Shown: positions 58,831 through 64,000 of the stretch, one piece after another
Layout: every line of letters begins with the position of its first letter
How positions within the stretch are numbered: the stretch's first letter is position 1
Origin: Alteromonas sp. M12
GTDB taxonomy: Bacteria > Pseudomonadota > Gammaproteobacteria > Enterobacterales > Alteromonadaceae
Length of the DNA stretch: 64,000 nucleotides
Assembly: GCF_037478005.1 (NCBI RefSeq)
Contig: NZ_CP144164.1
Location: 2,542,001 to 2,606,000 of the forward strand
Direction of reading: 5' to 3'
Notes under the pieces: generated by a model
What the model saw: only the letters and a program-made list of their open reading frames with translations
The model's database searches: none
Told to the model about the DNA's origin: nothing
Made by a program: the position numbers and the translations under genes

Positions 58831-59916
58831 TTATCCGTTCCTTTTAGCAAAATCATTCATAAAGTCTATCAACGCTTTTACCCCTTCGATTGGCATCGCG
58901 TTGTATATACTGGCACGCATCCCACCAACAATTCGGTGACCTTTTAATGCTTTCAAACCAGCAGCTTCGGACTCTTCTAAGAATAAAGCATCTAATTTTG
59001 TATCGGCTAAATGAAACGGCACATTCATGCGCGAACGATTTTGTACAGCCACGCTGTTTGAATAAAAATCGTTGCTATCTATCGCGCTATACAACAGATC
59101 AGACTTTTGTTTATTACGCTTTTCAATCTCAGCAACACCGCCCATATCAAGCAACCACTCAAATACTAACCCAGCCAAATACCAAGCAAATGTTGGCGGC
59201 GTGTTGTACATAGAGTCGTGTTTTGCGATCAAACCGTAATTAAGAATGGAAGGGGTTTCCACACGAGCTTTGTCTAACATGCTGTTATGCACAATGACCA
59301 CAGACAATCCCGAAGGACCAATGTTCTTTTGCGCTCCACCGTATATAACGGCATAGTTATTGACGTCAATTTGTTTGGACAGAATATTCGACGACATATC
59401 AGCGACAATAGGTACCCCTTGAGTATCAGGCACTTCGTTTATTTCAATACCTTCGACTGTTTCATTAGGACAGTAATGAAAGTACGCCGCTTTATCGTTT
59501 AACTGCCAATTACTTTGGGATTGCACTTGCGTTATGCCGTCTACCACTTCTACGCCACCCACGACATCAGCAGTTAAATAGTTTTGCGCTTCATTAACCG
59601 CACCTTTAGACCAAGAGCCGGTGACCAAATGATCAGCATGGTCACCCACTGCAGATAGATTCAAGGGTACAGCTGAAAACTGCCCTCTTCCGCCGCCATG
59701 GGTAAATAGTATTTGATAATCATCAGGAACTGCCAGTAGCTTGCGCAAATTATGAGTGGCACGCTCAGCAACCTCTATATAAGCTTTGCTGCGATGGCTC
59801 ATTTCCATCACCGAGCACCCTTGATCTTGCCAATTAATAAACTCTTGTTGTGCTCGCAACATAACATCAGTAGGTAACATCGCAGGACCTGCACTGAAAT
59901 TATAAGTAACTGCCAT
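58831..59916 (-). CDS. serC: Phosphoserine aminotransferase
   Basis: 361 residues, PLP enzyme. NFSAGPAMLP at the start, PLP lysine in YGGAQKNIGPSGL, HGGGRGQFSAVPLNL and a C-terminal GGMRASIYNA. It serves serine and pyridoxal synthesis. ATG at 59916 is right for the family; the longer form starting at 59958 would run through the gyrA terminator. GGGAG is 11 nt upstream. Confidence 0.96.
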   Translation of the reverse strand: MAVTYNFSAGPAMLPTDVMLRAQQEFINWQDQGCSVMEMSHRSKAYIEVAERATHNLRKLLAVPDDYQILFTHGGGRGQFSAVPLNLSAVGDHADHLVTGSWSKGAVNEAQNYLTADVVGGVEVVDGITQVQSQSNWQLNDKAAYFHYCPNETVEGIEINEVPDTQGVPIVADMSSNILSKQIDVNNYAVIYGGAQKNIGPSGLSVVIVHNSMLDKARVETPSILNYGLIAKHDSMYNTPPTFAWYLAGLVFEWLLDMGGVAEIEKRNKQKSDLLYSAIDSNDFYSNSVAVQNRSRMNVPFHLADTKLDALFLEESEAAGLKALKGHRIVGGMRASIYNAMPIEGVKALIDFMNDFAKRNG

Positions 59917-59933
59917 AATTTGATTTTCTCCCG

Positions 59934-59962
59934 AAAAAAAACGAGCGGAATAAGCCACTCGT
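59934..59962 (-). terminator. Terminator of gyrA
   Basis: On the minus strand ACGAG...CTCGT with an inner GG/CC pair is followed by a T7 run. It separates gyrA from serC. Confidence 0.78.
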
Positions 59963-59995
59963 TTTAAGTATGATTAAAAACTAGCGTTTAAGATT

Positions 59996-62686
59996 CTACT
60001 CAGTAGCGTCAGAGTCTGGTTGTCCAGCGTCATCGTCTGCAACTTCAGCTTGTTCAGCTTCTACTGCATCTTCGCCTTCTAATAGCTCTAAATCTTCTGC
60101 TTCAATCTCTTCTATCTTCTGTAAGCCCACTACATGTTCGTCTTTGCCAGTGCGGATTAGTCTGACACCTTGAGTATTTCTGCCCACGGTAGAGACTTCA
60201 TCAACACGTGTTCTAACCAAAGTACCTTGGTCACTGATCAACATAATTTCTTGACCTTCGAACACTTGCACTGCACCAACCACTGCACCATTACGCTCAG
60301 AAACCTTGATAGATACAACACCTTGTGTTGCACGGCTCTTAGCTGGGTAGTCAGCAATAGGAGTACGTTTTCCGAAACCATTCTCAGTTGCGGTTAAAAT
60401 CGCGCCGTCACCTTTAGGTACAATCAGTGATACCACTTTTTGGCCTTCTTGCAACCGGATACCGCGAACACCTGTGGCCGTTCTGCCCATTGGACGCAGC
60501 GCTAACAACTCTTCACCCGTTTCAGGGTCACGTTTTACTTCACCGGTTTCAGAATCACGTTGTTTTTCGTTAAAACGAACTACTTTACCTGCATCTGAGA
60601 ACAACATAATGTCGCTTTCACCGTCTGTAATATCAACGCCAATTAATTCATCACCTTCGTTTAAGTTGACCGCAATGATACCGTTTGAACGAGGACGTGA
60701 ATATTGAGAAAGTGCGGTCTTTTTAACTGTACCGTTTGCAGTTGCCATTAATACAAATTTACCTTCTTCAAATTCTTGAATTGGTAAAATAGCAGTAATA
60801 CGTTCACCTTCTTCTAGTGGAAGAATATTAACGATTGGACGTCCACGAGCGTTACGACTAGCGAATGGTAATTGATATACTTTCAACCAATATAAGCGGC
60901 CACGGGTTGAGAAGCACAAAATATGGTCGTGGGTATTAGCAACCAATAACTTTTCAATGAAGTCTTCGTTCTTCATTTTAGTCGCAGATTTACCTTTACC
61001 ACCACGTCGCTGCGCTTCGTAGTCAGAAAGTTTCTGATACTTCACGTAACCTTCACGAGAAAGTGTCACTACTACATCTTCACGTTCGATAAGATCTTCC
61101 ATGTCGATGTCGTGTGTAGCGGCGGTAATTTCAGTGCGTCTTTCATCACCATATTCGTCACGAATTAACTCAAGCTCTTCTCTGATCACTTCCATCAAAC
61201 GTTCTGAACTAGACAAAATGCGTAATAGTTCAGCGATAACGTCTAATAGATCTTTATATTCAGCTAAGATTTTGTCGTGTTCTAAACCTGTTAGTTTATG
61301 TAGACGTAAGTCCAAAATTGCCTGAGCTTGCTGCTCAGTTAAGAAATATTCGCCTTCGGAAATACCGAATTGAGGTTCAAGCCAATCAGGACGAGCCGCA
61401 TCATCACCAGCGCGAGCTAGCATTTCAGCCACATCACCTAACGCCCAACCACGAGCGACCAAAGATGCTTTAGCGTCACTTGGACTTTGCGAGGCTTTAA
61501 TTAACTCGATGATTTCATCGATATTAACCAGGGCAATCGCTAAACCTTCAAGGATATGGGCACGGTCACGGGCTTTTTTCAACTCATAAACCGTACGACG
61601 GGTAACCACTTCTCTGCGATGCAGAACAAAGGCTTCTAAAATGTCTTTTAGATTAAATACGCGAGGCTGGTTGTTATCCAAGGCTACCATATTAATACCA
61701 AATACAGTTTGTAACTGTGTTTGAGCATATAAATGGTTTAACAGTACTTCTGCTGATTCATTGCGTTTCACTTCAACAACAATACGCATACCGTCTTTAT
61801 CAGACTCGTCACGTAAAGCAGATATACCTTCTATTTTCTTTTCTTTTACCAGTTCAGCAATTTTTTCAATTAACCTTGCTTTGTTAACTTGGTAAGGAAT
61901 TTCGTGCACGATAATGGTTTCTTTACCGCTATCTTCAGTTTCAATCTCAGCGCGTGCGCGCATGTAGATTTTACCGCGACCTGTGCGATACGCATCATCA
62001 ATGCCTTTACGACCACTGATTAATGCTGCAGTTGGGAAATCAGGACCTGGAATGTGAGTCATGATTTCTTCGATGGTCATATCGGGATTATCGATAAGTG
62101 CGATACAGCCATTCACAACTTCAGTTAAGTTATGCGGTGGAATATTAGTCGCCATACCTACCGCAATACCTGAAGAACCGTTAACTAATAAGTTAGGTAC
62201 GCGGGTGGGTAGTACGTCTGGAATATGTTCTGTACCGTCATAGTTAGGTACAAAATCAACGGTTTCTTTTTCTAAATCGGCGAGAAGTTCATGGGCTATT
62301 TTAGCCATTCTCACTTCGGTATAACGCATCGCAGCTGCGGAGTCACCGTCAACAGAACCAAAGTTACCTTGGCCGTCAACTAGCATATATCGCAAGGAAA
62401 ATGGCTGCGCCATACGAACAATGGTGTCGTAAACAGCAGTATCACCGTGAGGGTGATATTTACCAATCACGTCACCTACTACACGAGCGGATTTTTTGTA
62501 CGGTTTATTATAATCGTTTTTCAACTCATTCATGGCGAACAATACGCGGCGGTGAACAGGTTTTAACCCATCACGCACATCCGGTAGTGCACGTCCAACA
62601 ATGACACTCATTGCATAGTCGAGGTAAGAATTTTTAAGTTCTTCCTCTATATTAATGGGGAGAATTTCGTTGGCATTGTCTGTCAT
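59996..62686 (-). CDS. gyrA: DNA gyrase subunit A
   Basis: 896 residues. Catalytic Tyr122-type residue in [10 protein letters not shown], the QRDR segment [10 protein letters not shown] (residues 78-87), the GyrA box QRRGGKG and six beta-pinwheel blades (about 530-840), then an acidic tail. It introduces negative supercoils with GyrB. Position 83 is Thr where E. coli has Ser. It is divergent from ubiG across 261 bp. Confidence 0.97.
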   Translation of the reverse strand: MTDNANEILPINIEEELKNSYLDYAMSVIVGRALPDVRDGLKPVHRRVLFAMNELKNDYNKPYKKSARVVGDVIGKYHPHGDTAVYDTIVRMAQPFSLRYMLVDGQGNFGSVDGDSAAAMRYTEVRMAKIAHELLADLEKETVDFVPNYDGTEHIPDVLPTRVPNLLVNGSSGIAVGMATNIPPHNLTEVVNGCIALIDNPDMTIEEIMTHIPGPDFPTAALISGRKGIDDAYRTGRGKIYMRARAEIETEDSGKETIIVHEIPYQVNKARLIEKIAELVKEKKIEGISALRDESDKDGMRIVVEVKRNESAEVLLNHLYAQTQLQTVFGINMVALDNNQPRVFNLKDILEAFVLHRREVVTRRTVYELKKARDRAHILEGLAIALVNIDEIIELIKASQSPSDAKASLVARGWALGDVAEMLARAGDDAARPDWLEPQFGISEGEYFLTEQQAQAILDLRLHKLTGLEHDKILAEYKDLLDVIAELLRILSSSERLMEVIREELELIRDEYGDERRTEITAATHDIDMEDLIEREDVVVTLSREGYVKYQKLSDYEAQRRGGKGKSATKMKNEDFIEKLLVANTHDHILCFSTRGRLYWLKVYQLPFASRNARGRPIVNILPLEEGERITAILPIQEFEEGKFVLMATANGTVKKTALSQYSRPRSNGIIAVNLNEGDELIGVDITDGESDIMLFSDAGKVVRFNEKQRDSETGEVKRDPETGEELLALRPMGRTATGVRGIRLQEGQKVVSLIVPKGDGAILTATENGFGKRTPIADYPAKSRATQGVVSIKVSERNGAVVGAVQVFEGQEIMLISDQGTLVRTRVDEVSTVGRNTQGVRLIRTGKDEHVVGLQKIEEIEAEDLELLEGEDAVEAEQAEVADDDAGQPDSDATE

Positions 62687-62914
62687 ATACAGCCTTGTCC
62701 CTAAATTATTATCTGAATCTACTGATGAAACTGGTCAAGTCAGTTTGAAAAGTTCGACTTCACTTATAGTTATAGTGGGTTCTAAATCGACTGTAGATTC
62801 TACCACCGAGAAAACAAAATAAATAGCCGTGATTAGCTTATATAGTGTGCAATCAAACAATTATTTAGCATATCTTCGGGTATAAAGGTCTGGTTATCTA
62901 AATTAATGACAGCT

Positions 62915-62941
62915 TATAATAGCAAACAGATGAAAAAGGAG
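62915..62941 (+). promoter_or_regulatory. ubiG -10 element and ribosome binding site
   Basis: TATAAT at 62915-62920 and AAAGGAG at 62935-62941 precede the ATG at 62948. The -35 (GGTTAT) is weak. Confidence 0.4.
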
Positions 62942-62947
62942 TGAACA

Positions 62948-63661
62948 ATGACCAATCAAAACGTAGACGCTGCAGAAATAGATAAGTTTTCGGCTTTAGC
63001 GTCTAGGTGGTGGGATTTAGAAGGTGAATTTAAGCCTTTGCATGAAATTAATCCGCTAAGAGCAGATTACATTCAGCAACGGACTAACGGGGTGTTCGAC
63101 AAAAGCATTATTGATGTTGGATGCGGCGGCGGTATTTTATCAGAGTATTTAGCTAAGCAAGGAGCACAAGTTACCGGTATTGATATGGCTTCTGAATCCT
63201 TAGAAGTAGCGCGACTTCACGGTTTAGAATCCGGTGTAAAAGTAAGCTACCAACAAATCACTGCTGAACAAATGGCTGAGCAGCATGCCAATCAATTTGA
63301 CATCGTGACTTGTCTTGAGATGTTAGAGCATGTGCCAGATCCGGCCTCAATTGTACGAGCTTGTGCTGCGTTAGTTAAGCCTGGCGGTGATGTGTTTTTC
63401 TCCACATTGAATCGAAACCTGAAATCCTATTTGATGGCTATTGTTGGCGCAGAAAAAGTGTTGAACCTGGTTCCTAAGGGCACCCATGAGTATGAGAAGT
63501 TTATCCAACCCTCTGAATTATTAAGTTGGGTCGATAGCACAGATTTAATCACTAAACACATGACAGGTTTGCATATGAACCCCTTTTCCAAACAATATTA
63601 CCTTTCTGAACAAAACGTTGATGTAAATTACATTGTGCATTGCCAGAAAAGTGAAGTGTAA
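62948..63661 (+). CDS. ubiG: Ubiquinone O-methyltransferase UbiG
   Basis: 237 residues, class I SAM methyltransferase. [19 protein letters not shown] near the start, SAM-binding [14 protein letters not shown] and [11 protein letters not shown] are UbiG signatures. It does both O-methylations of ubiquinone synthesis. It is divergent from gyrA, as in E. coli and Pseudomonas. Confidence 0.96.
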   Translation: MTNQNVDAAEIDKFSALASRWWDLEGEFKPLHEINPLRADYIQQRTNGVFDKSIIDVGCGGGILSEYLAKQGAQVTGIDMASESLEVARLHGLESGVKVSYQQITAEQMAEQHANQFDIVTCLEMLEHVPDPASIVRACAALVKPGGDVFFSTLNRNLKSYLMAIVGAEKVLNLVPKGTHEYEKFIQPSELLSWVDSTDLITKHMTGLHMNPFSKQYYLSEQNVDVNYIVHCQKSEV

Positions 63662-63663
63662 AG

Positions 63664-64000
63664 ATGGTCTCGAAAAACAATTTATTTAATGACAAGTACG
63701 CTGGCATTTTATTTGATTTGGATGGCACCTTGTTAGACACCGCGGCTGATTTGGGTAATGCCCTTAATCATGTGCTTGCCCATTATGATCGCCCAGCCTG
63801 CCAGCCTCAGGAATACCGCTGTGTTGCATCAGACGGTGCCCTTGGTTTGTTAAAATTGGGGTTTGCAGAGGATTTTGAAGCCCTGTCAAAGCAAGCGTTG
63901 CAGAAATGCAGACAAATGCTTCTTGACCATTACGAACAGAATGTTTGTGTTGATACAACCTGCTTTGAAGGGGTTGAAGATAGCTTAGAGTTTCTGAATC
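63664..64000 (+). CDS. HAD-family phosphatase (Gph/MupP-like), 3' end cut by the window
   Basis: The frame is open from ATG 63664 to the right edge (about 112 residues). The HAD motif I LFDLDGTLLDTAADL gives the nucleophile Asp and the acid/base Asp two residues later. The cap follows. It lies 2 bp after ubiG. In Pseudomonas the HAD gene after ubiG is mupP (N-acetylmuramic-acid 6-phosphate phosphatase), while phosphoglycolate phosphatase is the common annotation. The C-terminal motifs are outside the window, so the two cannot be separated here. Confidence 0.75.
   Translation, partial: MVSKNNLFNDKYAGILFDLDGTLLDTAADLGNALNHVLAHYDRPACQPQEYRCVASDGALGLLKLGFAEDFEALSKQALQKCRQMLLDHYEQNVCVDTTCFEGVEDSLEFLN

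Noticed and set aside
58831..59958. Longer serC form with 14 extra residues
   Set aside because: The extension covers the gyrA terminator hairpin and starts with GTG; family start is at 59916.

Overview
The window is a low-GC (about 40 percent by eye) gammaproteobacterial chromosome segment. Gene order and protein types point to Alteromonadales (a Glaciecola/Paraglaciecola-like marine bacterium). The supporting blocks are uvrY-uvrC-pgsA-tRNA(Gly-Cys-Leu), ftsK-lolA-rarA-crcB-serS, yccA-tusDCB-tusE and gyrA-serC-aroA-cmk-rpsA-ihfB-lapA-lapB-pyrF. This placement is inferred from synteny and family resemblance, not from a search. No insertion sequence, phage or CRISPR array is visible, and the coding genes look intact apart from those cut by the window ends.

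Layout. 1-4.1 kb holds the 3' end of a patatin-like gene, then a leftward block of a DUF2987-like periplasmic protein, a Bax-like glucosaminidase, a membrane protein, a LysE exporter and a sirtuin. 4.2-30.2 kb is a 26-kb nitrogen-scavenging region. An RpiR-type regulator heads amidase, GGT-like hydrolase, TauE/SafE permease, ureidoglycine aminotransferase and allantoate amidohydrolase. A sulfurtransferase, a monooxygenase-like protein and a cupin follow. Next come adenine deaminase, allantoinase PuuE and a RutR-like TetR regulator, divergent from xdhA-xdhB-xdhC-uraD-uraH-guaD-puuD. The hut genes (hutG, hutI leftward; hutC, hutU, hutH rightward) end the region. Together these enzymes predict a near-complete route from adenine and guanine through xanthine, urate, allantoin, allantoate and ureidoglycine to oxalurate and possibly oxamate/oxalate, next to histidine degradation to glutamate. 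No purine permease is visible. Good operator candidates are seen for three of the four regulators: RutR-like at 15790, HutC at 26181 and a dyad ahead of the amidase at 5028.

30-36.7 kb carries a secreted choice-of-anchor-L-type protein, a VOC protein, a 1082-residue protein collinear with animal phosphorylase kinase alpha/beta regulatory subunits, and a YihY-family membrane protein. 36.8-41.7 kb holds uvrY-uvrC-pgsA and four tRNA genes. It is bracketed by two tandem arrays of the same palindromic repeat in opposite orientation (69-bp period at 36.8 kb, 71-bp period at 41.05 kb), each just downstream of a tRNA 3' end.

42-64 kb is housekeeping: yccA and the Tus sulfur relay for tRNA 2-thiolation; serS, fluoride exporter, RarA, LolA, FtsK; lrp divergent from alanine dehydrogenase with an Lrp-like box between them; the pyrF-lapB-lapA-ihfB-rpsA-cmk-aroA-serC-gyrA leftward series; and rightward ubiG with a truncated HAD phosphatase at the window edge.
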